From assembly GCF_016901135.1 (NCBI RefSeq), contig NZ_JAFEVL010000075.1:372001-436000 (forward strand): 64,000 nucleotides of DNA, given 5' to 3'. The translations under genes were made by a program, and so were the position numbers. Source of the DNA: Martinezella lusitana. GTDB lineage: Bacteria; Pseudomonadota; Alphaproteobacteria; Rhizobiales; Rhizobiaceae. The notes beneath the pieces were generated by a model that ran no database searches, was not told the DNA's origin, and saw only the letters and a list, made by a program, of their open reading frames with translations. Shown here piece after piece: positions 16,766-25,755 of this stretch (its first letter is position 1; the number at the start of each line of letters is the position of its first letter).

Positions 16766-17467
16766 TTAGCTATTGCCCGGATTGCTCGGCAGCGCCCATT
16801 CAATCGGCTCTCGACCATTCTCAGCCAGATAGGCATTGGCCTTGGAAAAATGTCGGCAGCCGAGAAAGCCGTTATGGGCTGATAGCGGCGATGGATGAGC
16901 TGCCTTCAACACCAGATGGCGCTCGGTATCGACAAAGGCGGCCTTCTTCTGCGCATAGGAGCCCCAGAGCATGAAGACGACACCATCGCATTCGTCGTTG
17001 ACCTTGCGGATCACGGCGTCGGTAAAGCGCTCCCAGCCCTTGCCCTGATGCGAGGCGGCCTGTGATTCCTCGACGGTCAACACGCTGTTCAGCAGCAGCA
17101 CCCCCTGCTTCGCCCAGCTTTCCAGAAAGCCATGGCGCGCCGGCGGAATGCCGAGATCGGTCTCGAGCTCCTTGTAGATATTGACAAGCGACGGTGGAAT
17201 ACGCACGCCGGGACGGACGCTGAAGCAGAGCCCATGCGCCTGGCCGATGCCGTGATAGGGATCCTGCCCGAGAATGACGACCTGCACCTCATCGAGCGGC
17301 GTCAGATCCAGCGCCCGGAAATACTCGCTGCCGCGCGGAAAGATCACCTTGCCGCGCTGCTTCTCCTCGACAAGAAAGGATTTGAGCTGCTGCATGTAGG
17401 GGCTTTCGAATTCCGGAGACAGCGCCTCTTTCCAGCTTTCCTCCAGCTTGATGCTCGCTTCCGCCAT
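16766..17467 (-). CDS. ung: Uracil-DNA glycosylase, family 1
   Basis: Removes uracil from DNA to start base-excision repair. The 233-residue protein carries the water-activating motif GQDPYHGIGQAHGLCFS (catalytic Asp), the LLNSVLTV segment and the DNA-intercalation/His motif HPSPLSAHNGFLGC, all diagnostic for Ung. GGAGGCGAGAG precedes the ATG. It stands alone, with no neighbour of related function. Confidence 0.96.
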   Translation of the reverse strand: MAEASIKLEESWKEALSPEFESPYMQQLKSFLVEEKQRGKVIFPRGSEYFRALDLTPLDEVQVVILGQDPYHGIGQAHGLCFSVRPGVRIPPSLVNIYKELETDLGIPPARHGFLESWAKQGVLLLNSVLTVEESQAASHQGKGWERFTDAVIRKVNDECDGVVFMLWGSYAQKKAAFVDTERHLVLKAAHPSPLSAHNGFLGCRHFSKANAYLAENGREPIEWALPSNPGNS

Positions 17468-17698
17468 CGTCTCTCGCCTCCGTCTGTTGTCAGCATGTCG
17501 ATTGAGGATGAAAGCGAGGGCGTGTCAAGAAAATGGCGGATGCTGCGGCGGGGAGATCACAGTTTTTGGAAGGGCGGGGTGGCCTGGCTCCGATCTTATT
17601 GGTGAATCCCACCGATGGCAGGAGCAAGGCTCCAAATCGTTGACAACACCGTTCATTTCGGCCAATGGAAGCCATCCCAATTTCCCGACTGGTGCCCC

Positions 17699-18238
17699 AT
17701 GCTTCCCTTGCATTCCCTTGGCGAGCGCATCGTCGTTCTCGGCCCCTCCAATGCCGGCAAGTCAACCCTTGCAGTCGCCCTTGCCAAAAAACTCGGCTTT
17801 CCAGCCGTGCATCTCGATCAGCTTCACCACCTGCCCCATACAGATTGGAAGCAGCGCCCTGAAGCCGAGTTCGCTGCACTTCATGATGCAGCAATTCTTG
17901 GAGAACGGTGGGTTATGGAGGGCAACTACTCGCGCCTGATGCCACAGCGTTTCGCCCGAGCCACCGGTGCTATCCTTATAACCTCAAACCATTGGCTACG
18001 CTTTTCCCGCTATCTCAAGCGCACGCTCATCAACCGCGCAGATCGCGCGGGACATCTCGAAGGTGCCCAGGACAGCATCAAATGGGAAATGATTCATTGG
18101 ATTCTTGTGAAGACCCGCAACAGCGGCGTCAAATACGCGAAAATTCTCCAGGAATCCGGCTTGCCAATTGTGGAATGTCATACGGCGGAGGCTCTCAATA
18201 GCCTCTACCGGGTTTGGGATTTGCCAGACAGGCGATAG
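17699..18238 (+). CDS. P-loop kinase-like protein (adenylate kinase / topology modulation type)
   Basis: About 180 residues. Walker A is VLGPSNAGKST close to the N terminus, followed by HLDQLHHLPHTDWKQRP and the GNYSRLM segment typical of the FlaR/topology-modulation family of adenylate-kinase-like proteins. The frame is open from 17615, but the family's usual N terminus fits ATG 17699. Neither start has a good Shine-Dalgarno sequence. Substrate unknown. Base composition here is more AT-rich than in the surrounding genes. Confidence 0.7.
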   Translation: MLPLHSLGERIVVLGPSNAGKSTLAVALAKKLGFPAVHLDQLHHLPHTDWKQRPEAEFAALHDAAILGERWVMEGNYSRLMPQRFARATGAILITSNHWLRFSRYLKRTLINRADRAGHLEGAQDSIKWEMIHWILVKTRNSGVKYAKILQESGLPIVECHTAEALNSLYRVWDLPDRR

Positions 18239-18433
18239 GCGTTTTGTGGGAATGGCGCTTGAGCCCAAATGAGACGCAACCTCATGGCATTCACTTGCCT
18301 CCAAATGGTGATGCAGCCCCGCGGGAGGTTGGTGACTTAGCTCCGGACGAAAGTCGATTGAGGCCATTGCTAGAGGCGAGAAAAGCCCTAAGCTGCACGA
18401 ACTATCTATTCAAATGTCGTGGGAGTAGCTGAA

Positions 18434-18754
18434 ATGGGCCAGCATATTGGTGATTTGGTTGTGACCAACATTATGATTGCAAGCAACACTGCCACCGGAG
18501 TTACCCGCGTTAAACCAGGCGGGAAGCTGGTATCGTCAGGAAAACTGCTCGGCGGATTGGTTATTGAAGCCGGGGGAAATGCAGTGGTTTCCGGCAAGAT
18601 AGATCGAAATGTCGTGAATGACGGAAATTTCGTTTTGAACGGCCAGGTCGCGGGCCGAATTGTCGGTCAGGGCATAGTCGTTATGGGTCCTGGCGCTGAT
18701 GTCTCCGGTAATGATCTGCCGATTGCACCCTGCGCCGAGAACTCAGCCGCTTAG
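18434..18754 (+). CDS. Bactofilin-like polymer-forming protein
   Basis: About 106 residues made almost entirely of short hydrophobic/Gly-rich repeats: VSSGKLLGGLVIEAGGNAVV, VSGKIDRNVVNDG, VLNGQVAGRIVGQG. This pattern is expected for the right-handed beta-helix of bactofilins (DUF583). GTGGGAG lies eight bases before ATG 18434. Bactofilins polymerise at membranes and help localise wall or envelope proteins. This one is short and lacks charged tails. GC content is near 50 percent in the lines I counted, clearly below the flanks. Confidence 0.6.
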   Translation: MGQHIGDLVVTNIMIASNTATGVTRVKPGGKLVSSGKLLGGLVIEAGGNAVVSGKIDRNVVNDGNFVLNGQVAGRIVGQGIVVMGPGADVSGNDLPIAPCAENSAA

Positions 18755-18773
18755 AGTATGCCGGGGAGAGATT

Positions 18774-19157
18774 TTGACGACAATCGTGCTGGCAGCATTC
18801 GTTCAGAGCGGCCGAGTGTTGATGGCGCGTCGTGCCGCACATAAGCAGCACTATCCGGAGCATTGGGATTTGGTCGGTGGCCATGTCGAGCCGGATGAGC
18901 CTGTCGATATCGCACTTGTCAGAGAGGCTTACGAGGAAGTTGGGGTGATACCTCTCTCCTTCAGACATTTAGGCTTCTTCAAAGACAGCCAACACGAAGC
19001 AACCTACCACATATATGCAGTTACCGACTGGTCGGATGGACCGCCTCGATTGCTCGGGGACGAACATACTGATCTGATATGGGTGCCAATAGACGACGCT
19101 AATTTTGTCGCGCCGCTTGCTCACCCAGAGATCATGTCGCTCCTCTCGCTGGCTTAG
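18774..19157 (+). CDS. NUDIX hydrolase, TTG start
   Basis: Hydrolyses nucleoside-diphosphate-linked compounds. The Nudix box is intact: GGHVEPDEPVDIALVREAYEEVGV fits G-x5-E-x7-REUxEExGU. The frame is open from 18699, inside the preceding gene, but GGGGAGAG directly upstream points to TTG at 18774, giving 127 residues, a normal small Nudix size. It lies 19 bases behind the bactofilin-like gene and may be co-transcribed. AT-richer than the flanking DNA. Confidence 0.78.
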   Translation: MTTIVLAAFVQSGRVLMARRAAHKQHYPEHWDLVGGHVEPDEPVDIALVREAYEEVGVIPLSFRHLGFFKDSQHEATYHIYAVTDWSDGPPRLLGDEHTDLIWVPIDDANFVAPLAHPEIMSLLSLA

Positions 19158-19271
19158 CCAGACGCGGCGGTCGCAACCACTTCTGGCGCAATCCTGCCAA
19201 GGTCATCAAGGCTCCGAAGTGGCCAGCGATCTCGGCCTCATACTCCCCGAAAACCGCCTCCCCCTCCGCAA

Positions 19272-21719
19272 TCACCCCTTGATCCGCAGCATCTGCGGAT
19301 CATAGAGCGGCTTCAGCGACACCTGGCAGGGCACGCGCCGCTGCGCGACATCGAGTTCGTAGCGGCCGGAAAGCACGAAATCCTCGGTCACCCCACCCGG
19401 ATCGCGAACATAGCCGTAGCCGATGGCCTTGCCGATCGTGTAGCCATAGCCGCCGCTCGACAGCCAGCCGACGCGCTGCCCGTCGCGATAGATCGTCTCG
19501 CGGCCGAGAAGCACGGTCTCGGGATCGTCGGGCACAAAGCAGGCCAGCATCTTCTTCACGCCCGACGCCAGCTGCCGCTCCATCGCCTCTCGGCCGCGGA
19601 ACGCGACATCCTTCTTCATCTTCACCGCCCAGGTCAGCCCCGCTTCGACCGGCGTATGGTCCGGACCGATATCGGAGCCCCAGGCGCGATAGCCCTTCTC
19701 CAGCCGGCAGCTTTCGATGGCGCGATAGCCGGCATTGATAAGGCCGTGCTCGCGCCCCGCCGCCATCAGCACGTCATAGACGGTGCCGGCGTATTCCACC
19801 GGCACATGCAGCTCGTAGCCGAGTTCGCCGACATAGGTGATGCGCAGCGCCCGCACCGGGCAGCCGGCAATACCGATGGTTTTCACCTTGCCGAAGGGGA
19901 ATGCGGCATTCGAAACGTCGGCCGAGGTCACGGCCTGCAATATCTCGCGCGACTTCGGCCCCATCAGCGACAACACGGAATAGGCCGAGGTCACATCGAC
20001 CAGTTCGGCATGCATCTCGGCCGGAATATTCCGGGCGATCCAGTCGAAATCATGGGTGGCAAAGCCGGTACCCGTGGTGATGTAGAACTCGTTCTCGGCA
20101 ATACGGCCAACGGTGACATCGCATTCGATGCCGCCGCGGTCGTTCAGCATCTGCGTATAGGTCAGTGCGCCCACCGGCTTGGCGACATCGTTGGAAGCGA
20201 TCCACGAAATCGCCGCTTCGGCATCCCGTCCCTTGAGAACGAATTTGGCGAAGGAGGTCTGATCGAAGATCACGGCCGCTTCACGAACCGCCTTGTGCTC
20301 GCGGCCGACTGCATCGAACCAGTTCTGCCGGCCGTACGTATAGACATCCTTCGGTTCCTCGCCCGTAAAGAGATCGGCAAACCAGTTCGGCCGCTCCCAG
20401 CCGAGCTTTTCGCCGAAGCAGGCGCCCTGCGCCTTCAAGCGGTCATAGAGCGGCGACTTGCGGCAAGGTCGACCACTGGAATGCTCCTCGAAAGGCCATG
20501 CCATGGTGTAGTGCTTGCCATAGGCCTCGAGCGTGCGGGTCCGCACCCAGTCGGTGTCGAAATGCGGACGGCCGAAGCGGCGGATATCGACCGGCCAGGG
20601 ATCGTAGGGCGGCTCGCCCTTTACAACCCATTCGGCGAGCGCCATGCCCGCGCCGCCGGCAGAGGCGATGCCGAAGGCGTTGAAGCCGGCACCGACGAAG
20701 AAATTCTTCAGCTCCGGCGCCTCGCCGAGGATGAAGTTGCCATCGGGCGTAAAACTCTCGGGGCCACAGAGGAGCTGTTTGACACCAGCCGTCTGCAGGG
20801 CCGGCACGCGCATCAGCGCCTGCTCCATGATCTGCTCGAAATGATCGAAATTGCTGTCGAGCAACGTGTAATGGAAATCCCTGGGGATGCCGTCGAGCGC
20901 CCAGGGGATCGGGTTCGGCTCATAACCCCCCATGACCAGCCCGCCGACCTCTTCCTTGTAATAGGTCAGCCTGTCCGGGTCGCGCAGCGTCGGCAGGTTG
21001 GAAGGCACACCGAAGGATTCGGTGATCAGATATTGATGCTCGACCGAGACGAGCGGCACGTTGACACCGAAGCGGCCAGCAAAAGTCCGTGTCCACTGCC
21101 CGGCGCAGACGACGACGCGCTCGCATTCGATCCGCCCCTTGTCGGTAATGACGGCGCGGATCCGGCCCTTGTCGATCTCCAGATCGAGAACCTCGGTATC
21201 CTCGAAGATCGAGACGCCGCTCATCCGTGCGCCTTTCGCCAGCGCCTGGGTGATATCGGAAGGATTGGCCTGCCCGTCGGTCGGCAGAAAGGCGGCGCCG
21301 ACCAGATCGTCGATATCCATTAATGGCCAGAGATCGAAAGCCTCCTTGGGCGTCAGCAGATGCATCTGCAAGCCAAAGGATTGCGCCGTCGTCGCCTGCC
21401 GCTTGACCTCCGTCCATCGCTCCTCGTTGCAGGCGAGACGCAACCCGCCATTCATCTTCCAGCCGGTGGCAAGCCCGGTCTCGGCCTCCAGCTTCTTGTA
21501 GAGATCAACGGAGTAGCCGAGCATCTGGGTGATATTGGCGCTGGTGCGCAACTGGCCGACAAGGCCGGCGGCGTGGAATGTGGTGCCCGAGGTCAGCTTC
21601 TTGCGCTCCAGCAGCACGGTATCGGTGAAGCCGAGCTTGCCGAGATGGTAGGCCGTCGAGCAGCCGATGATGCCGCCGCCGATGACGACGGTCTTTGCTG
21701 TATTCGGCAGTTCCTTCAT
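19272..21719 (-). CDS. Dimethylglycine/sarcosine dehydrogenase-like FAD protein with GcvT domain
   Basis: 815 residues. The N-terminal DAO domain has the dinucleotide motif VVIGGGIIGCSTAYHLGKLG (residues 11-30). FHAAGLVG follows, whose His49 matches the covalent FAD-attachment His of dimethylglycine and sarcosine dehydrogenases. The C-terminal half is a GcvT-type tetrahydrofolate domain (for example YVGELGYELHVPVEYAG and the C-terminal barrel with GWLSSGGYGYTIGKAIGYGYV, given as motifs). Such enzymes oxidise N-methylated amino acids and pass formaldehyde to THF. It follows a choline-kinase-like gene by nine bases. The substrate is inferred to be an N-methylated choline or glycine derivative. 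Confidence 0.85.
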   Translation of the reverse strand: MKELPNTAKTVVIGGGIIGCSTAYHLGKLGFTDTVLLERKKLTSGTTFHAAGLVGQLRTSANITQMLGYSVDLYKKLEAETGLATGWKMNGGLRLACNEERWTEVKRQATTAQSFGLQMHLLTPKEAFDLWPLMDIDDLVGAAFLPTDGQANPSDITQALAKGARMSGVSIFEDTEVLDLEIDKGRIRAVITDKGRIECERVVVCAGQWTRTFAGRFGVNVPLVSVEHQYLITESFGVPSNLPTLRDPDRLTYYKEEVGGLVMGGYEPNPIPWALDGIPRDFHYTLLDSNFDHFEQIMEQALMRVPALQTAGVKQLLCGPESFTPDGNFILGEAPELKNFFVGAGFNAFGIASAGGAGMALAEWVVKGEPPYDPWPVDIRRFGRPHFDTDWVRTRTLEAYGKHYTMAWPFEEHSSGRPCRKSPLYDRLKAQGACFGEKLGWERPNWFADLFTGEEPKDVYTYGRQNWFDAVGREHKAVREAAVIFDQTSFAKFVLKGRDAEAAISWIASNDVAKPVGALTYTQMLNDRGGIECDVTVGRIAENEFYITTGTGFATHDFDWIARNIPAEMHAELVDVTSAYSVLSLMGPKSREILQAVTSADVSNAAFPFGKVKTIGIAGCPVRALRITYVGELGYELHVPVEYAGTVYDVLMAAGREHGLINAGYRAIESCRLEKGYRAWGSDIGPDHTPVEAGLTWAVKMKKDVAFRGREAMERQLASGVKKMLACFVPDDPETVLLGRETIYRDGQRVGWLSSGGYGYTIGKAIGYGYVRDPGGVTEDFVLSGRYELDVAQRRVPCQVSLKPLYDPQMLRIKG

Positions 21720-21728
21720 TGCGTCACC

Positions 21729-22607
21729 TCAGGAGTTCCGAAAGCTCTGATAGGCGCTCTCGAACCGCCGCAGATTTTCGCTTGTGTAGGAAGAATAGTC
21801 GAAATCGATATCGGAATGGATTTCCGAGACCATGCTCCACATCGTCTCGCGCAGGAGCGAAGCGCATTTCATCGCCCGGTAGCGCCGGCTGAGATCGTCG
21901 TTTACCGGTGTCCCGAAATAGGCTTCCAGCATCGCGCTTTCCTGCGCCTCGGAGAATTCATTGTTGGACGCAAGGCCGCCGAGGTCGAAGAGTGGCGTGT
22001 TGAAGCCAGCATAGTCCCAGTCGATCAGCCAAAGTCGCTCGCCATCATCGAGAAAATTCGCTGCCAGCAGGTCGTTGTGGCCGAAGGTGATGTCGAAAGG
22101 GCCGGCCGCCTGTTCCAGCCGTTCCGCTATATCGAGAAAGGACGGTAGCAACGGCTTGTGCCGGCTACCGCCGGCATCGAGTGTGGCCGCATAATCCCTG
22201 ACCACGTGAAAGACCCAGAAGATCGCGGCCGGCCCGCGAAAATGCCTGGCGACATCGCGATGGCAGGAATGGACGAGGCGCACGACGCGCGCCAACATCG
22301 CGGGATCACGGATATCGTCGGCGGAGAGCGGCTTCGCATCGATATAATCCAACACCAATATGCCGGGCTCATGGTGGATGACGGCGGGCGAAAGACCGGC
22401 CGCATGCGCTGCCCTGCTCGCAGCCACCTCATGGACGCGGCTGATATGGTGAATGGGAATATCGGAGCCGAGCCTGACGACGAAGCGTCGGCCGCCGTTG
22501 CTGACCAGATAGTTGCGATTGGTGATGCCGCCGACGAGCGGGGCGATGTCGATCGGCCCGTGCCAAATGCCAAGAGACTGTATCTTGTCTTCAGCCGTTA
22601 CGATCAT
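21729..22607 (-). CDS. Choline/ethanolamine kinase-like phosphotransferase (APH family)
   Basis: About 292 residues with the kinase core of the aminoglycoside phosphotransferase/choline kinase superfamily. The catalytic loop is FGHNDLLAANFL (Asp and Asn), and the metal motif IDWDYAGFNTPLFDLGGLA is characteristic of choline kinases of the LicA type. GGAGGAAGG sits immediately before ATG 22607, which makes it the likely start rather than codons further upstream. First gene of an operon with the dehydrogenase at 19272-21719, and divergent from the DeoR regulator. Confidence 0.8.
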   Translation of the reverse strand: MIVTAEDKIQSLGIWHGPIDIAPLVGGITNRNYLVSNGGRRFVVRLGSDIPIHHISRVHEVAASRAAHAAGLSPAVIHHEPGILVLDYIDAKPLSADDIRDPAMLARVVRLVHSCHRDVARHFRGPAAIFWVFHVVRDYAATLDAGGSRHKPLLPSFLDIAERLEQAAGPFDITFGHNDLLAANFLDDGERLWLIDWDYAGFNTPLFDLGGLASNNEFSEAQESAMLEAYFGTPVNDDLSRRYRAMKCASLLRETMWSMVSEIHSDIDFDYSSYTSENLRRFESAYQSFRNS

Positions 22608-22921
22608 CCTTCCTCCGGCACCGCGACCGCGCATCCTTCAGAATAGAAAGGTTCCTCACAAAGGGCGACCTGTCAAGCATCACCCCACAAAATGAAACGA
22701 ATATTTGGCTTTTTGTTGGTTTCATGGAAACGAATGCGATCGTATGAACTATGGATATTGCAATAGAGCGCTTCACCGTAAGTGAGATTTGACTTAAAAA
22801 CTCACACGCGAGGTAAATGGATCGAGCTTGCGTCTTTACGCCACTTTCCGGCGTCGGATGGCTGTCCGATCCGCAAGCCGCTCATACATTTTGGGATCAT
22901 ACCCTTAATAGGATCAGAACC
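22608..22921. promoter_or_regulatory. Divergent promoter region with tandem GAAACGAAT repeats
   Basis: 314 bases separate the phosphotransferase start from the DeoR start. Direct repeats GAAACGAAT lie at 22694-22702 and 22727-22735, 33 bases apart, about three helical turns. DeoR-family proteins often bind such TTTCG/CGAAA-rich repeated sites. No other gene is visible here. Confidence 0.5.
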
Positions 22922-23731
22922 ATGTCGGGCACATCCCAACCGCCGCTTCACTCCAATCATCGCGAACGGGAGATCCTGGAGGAGCTGCGGCTTGCCGGCG
23001 GCGCCAGCCGCATTCAATTCCTTGCCGAGCGGCTCGGCGTCTCGGAAGAAACCATTCGCCGCAACATCCGCAGCCTGGAAGCCAATGGTCTCGTGACCAA
23101 GGTGCACGGCGGCGTCCATATCAAGGACGCCATGATCGAGCCGCCGCTGCACCTGCGGATGAACGAGAATGCCGAAGCCAAGCGAATGATCGCCGCATCC
23201 GTTGCAGCGATGATCAAGGACGGCGACACGCTCTTCCTTGACGTCGGCTCCACCACAGCTTTCATCGCCGTTGCGCTGCAAAAGCACCAGAACCTCTTCG
23301 TCGTCACCAACGCCGTGTCGGTGGCCCATGCGCTCGCCACCCGCAATGGCAATCGCGTCTTCTTTGCCGGCGGCGAGCTGCGCGGTCACGACGGCGGCAC
23401 CTTTGGCATGGAGGCAGCCAATTTTCTGCGGCGCTTCAACGTGCGCCACGCCGTGCTGTCCGTCGGCGCCGTCAATGCCACGTCCGGCTTCATGCTGCAC
23501 GATCTCGAGGAAGCGGAATATTCTCGAGAAGCCGCAAGCCGCGCCGAAAACCGCATCATCGTCGCCGACAGCGCCAAGTTCGGCCGCAGCGCGCCGGTCG
23601 TTCTCAATGAACCGGCAACCTATGACGTGCTGGTCACCGACGACATGCCGCCGCCGGACATCCGGGCCATGCTCGAGCGCAATGAGATCGAACTCGTGAT
23701 CGCCAACCGGCAGCGGATGGAGCGGCGCTAA
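22922..23731 (+). CDS. DeoR-family transcriptional regulator
   Basis: About 269 residues. The N-terminal helix-turn-helix is HREREILEELRLAGGASRIQFLAERLGVSEETIRRNIRSLEANGLV, quoted by its parts, and the KVHGGVHI wing follows. The DeoRC sensor domain includes FLDVGSTTAFIAVAL (phosphosugar-binding-like loop) and RHAVLSVGAVNATSGFM. AGGATC precedes ATG 22922. Usual ligands are phosphorylated metabolites. The divergent operon encodes a small-molecule kinase, so its phosphorylated product is a reasonable inducer candidate. Confidence 0.88.
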   Translation: MSGTSQPPLHSNHREREILEELRLAGGASRIQFLAERLGVSEETIRRNIRSLEANGLVTKVHGGVHIKDAMIEPPLHLRMNENAEAKRMIAASVAAMIKDGDTLFLDVGSTTAFIAVALQKHQNLFVVTNAVSVAHALATRNGNRVFFAGGELRGHDGGTFGMEAANFLRRFNVRHAVLSVGAVNATSGFMLHDLEEAEYSREAASRAENRIIVADSAKFGRSAPVVLNEPATYDVLVTDDMPPPDIRAMLERNEIELVIANRQRMERR

Positions 23732-23735
23732 GCGG

Positions 23736-24617
23736 CTAACCCTTGCACATGGCTTCCAGCGTCAACGCCGCCTTGCTGGCGTGGCGCTCCTTATGACGTA
23801 GCAATCGGAAGCTGCGGGCGGGCAAATCGAAGCTGGCTTGAACCAGCAGGCCCTGCCCGAGATAGGCCCTGGCTGCCGCACTGGAAATAGCGGCCGCACT
23901 TTGTCCCGCGCAAGCAGCTGACAGCACGGCCTCGTTCGAGGGCAGGACAAGCGCCACCTTGAGATCACGCGGCGAAGCGCCGAGCTTGGCAACCGCATTT
24001 TCGAATTCCGATCGGGTGCCGGAACCCTCTTCACGCATCACCCAGGATGTGTCGCTGGCAAGATCGGCCGCGGCCAGCTGCCGCCCGTCCGCCCAGGGAT
24101 GGTGTGGCGGCACGACAATGACGAGCGCATCCTGCGCAACGATCGTCATCGACAGCGCCGGCGCATCCACCTCACCTTCGATAAAACCGAGCTCGGCCGC
24201 GCCGTCGATGACGGCCTCGGTGACCGTGCGTGTATTGCCGATCGTCAGGTCCAGTTCAATTCCAGGATAATCGCGATGAAACCGCATCAGCAACGGCGGC
24301 AGCCAGTAGCTGGCGATGGTCTGGCTGGCATAGAGGCTGAGCTGACCCCGCTGCAGGCCGCCCAGCTCGGACAGCATCAGTTCGGCCGAACGCACGCGGG
24401 CCAGCGTCGCCTTGGCTTCGCCGAGGAAGGAGCGGCCCGTCTCCGTCAGCTCGATCCGCCTGCCGACGCGGTGAAACAGCTCCACGCCATAATAGGCTTC
24501 GAGGTTCTTGATCGCCGAACTGACAGCCGAAGGCGTCAGATGAATGGCTTCCGCGGCATGCGTCAGATGTTCCCGCTCGGCGACGGCGACGAAAATGGCG
24601 AGTTGCTCGAAGGTCAT
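23736..24617 (-). CDS. LysR-family regulator next to a YeiH-type gene
   Basis: 293 residues. The helix-turn-helix is MTFEQLAIFVAVAEREHLTHAAEAIHLTPSAVSSAIKNLEAYYG (key text), followed by the effector domain. It is divergent from the UPF0324/YeiH membrane-protein gene. The same LysR/YeiH arrangement is widespread, including yeiE-yeiH in E. coli, where YeiE responds to sulfite. By analogy it controls its neighbour. Its stop is four bases from the convergent DeoR stop. Confidence 0.87.
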   Translation of the reverse strand: MTFEQLAIFVAVAEREHLTHAAEAIHLTPSAVSSAIKNLEAYYGVELFHRVGRRIELTETGRSFLGEAKATLARVRSAELMLSELGGLQRGQLSLYASQTIASYWLPPLLMRFHRDYPGIELDLTIGNTRTVTEAVIDGAAELGFIEGEVDAPALSMTIVAQDALVIVVPPHHPWADGRQLAAADLASDTSWVMREEGSGTRSEFENAVAKLGASPRDLKVALVLPSNEAVLSAACAGQSAAAISSAAARAYLGQGLLVQASFDLPARSFRLLRHKERHASKAALTLEAMCKG

Positions 24618-24732
24618 GGGAAATCATTCTAATTTATCGAACGAAACGTAGGATAATATTCGATGGATGTCCACATCGGGAGATGAGACTTTCCTGCCGT
24701 CACTCAATCGGAATAACGAACGGCAGTACGAA

Positions 24733-25755
24733 ATGTCCCATGCACAGCGCGCAAACAGGATTCTTCCCGGCCTTGCGCTGACCTGCGCCGTTGCGCTTCT
24801 TGCCTATGCCGGCGAGCACCTTGAGGAAGGTATTTTCGGTGGCAGGTGGATCGAAAGCCTGGTGCTTGCCATCGCACTCGGCATCGTCGTCTGCACCATC
24901 AAACCGCTGAAGCCAAGCATGCGGCCTGGTATCGATTTCAGCGCCAAGATCCTGCTGGAAATCGCCATCGTCCTTCTCGGCGCATCCATCAGCCTTTCGG
25001 CGATCCGGGGCGCGGGCGTCTGGCTGATTGCCGGCATCGCCATCGTCGTCGTCCTTTCGATCGCTGCGACCTATATCATCGGGCGGTTGCTTGGCCTGCC
25101 GCCGAAGCTGGCAACGCTGATCGCCTGCGGCAACTCGATATGCGGCAACTCGGCCATCGTTGCCGTTGCCCCCGTGATCGAGGCGGACTCGCAAGAGATC
25201 GCAGCGGCCCTCGCATTCACCGCCGTACTCGGCATTGCGGCCGTATTCCTGTTGCCACTTCTCTATTTTCACTTTGGCATGAGCGTGCCGCAATACGGCA
25301 CGCTGGCCGGACTTACTGTCTACGCCGTACCCCAGGTGCTTGCCGCCACCGCCCCGGTCGGCCTTCTCGCTGTGCAGACCGGCACCCTTGTCAAGCTCGT
25401 GCGCGTCCTGATGCTGGGACCCGTGATCTTCCTGCTCGGCATCCTTACCAAGGCCGAGACAATGGGTTCAGATGGGCGCAGCGGCCACCATCATTCGCTG
25501 GTTCCGTGGTTCATCTGCGGTTTCCTTGGGCTGATGGCACTGCGCTCCTTCGGCCTCATTCCGGACGCACTGATCACCCCGATGGAATCGGTCTCGGGCA
25601 TCCTGACTGTCATCGCGATGGCGGCACTCGGGCTGTCGGTGAATATCCGCTCGGTCGCCCACGCCGGCGGCCGCGTGATTGTAGCAGCCACATTGTCGCT
25701 GCTGATGCTGGGCGCCGTCAGCTACGCTCTGATCGTTGCCTTGCAGATCCAGTAG
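24733..25755 (+). CDS. YeiH/UPF0324-family membrane protein (putative sulfate/sulfonate exporter)
   Basis: About 340 residues with ten or so hydrophobic helices. The signature ACGNSICGNSAIVAVAPVIEAD in the middle, given here as its recognisable text, is strongly diagnostic of the family. Related proteins have been linked to sulfur oxyanion export or sulfite stress. ATG 24667, with a distant AGGAT, is an alternative start adding 22 residues. The 3' end overlaps the convergent GGDEF/EAL gene by 38 bases. Confidence 0.82.
   Translation: MSHAQRANRILPGLALTCAVALLAYAGEHLEEGIFGGRWIESLVLAIALGIVVCTIKPLKPSMRPGIDFSAKILLEIAIVLLGASISLSAIRGAGVWLIAGIAIVVVLSIAATYIIGRLLGLPPKLATLIACGNSICGNSAIVAVAPVIEADSQEIAAALAFTAVLGIAAVFLLPLLYFHFGMSVPQYGTLAGLTVYAVPQVLAATAPVGLLAVQTGTLVKLVRVLMLGPVIFLLGILTKAETMGSDGRSGHHHSLVPWFICGFLGLMALRSFGLIPDALITPMESVSGILTVIAMAALGLSVNIRSVAHAGGRVIVAATLSLLMLGAVSYALIVALQIQ

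Noticed and set aside
19656..21323. 555-codon plus-strand frame opposite the dehydrogenase gene
   Set aside because: Its composition (Arg, Asp, His rich) is typical of reverse-complement shadows, and the opposite strand has clear FAD and GcvT motifs.
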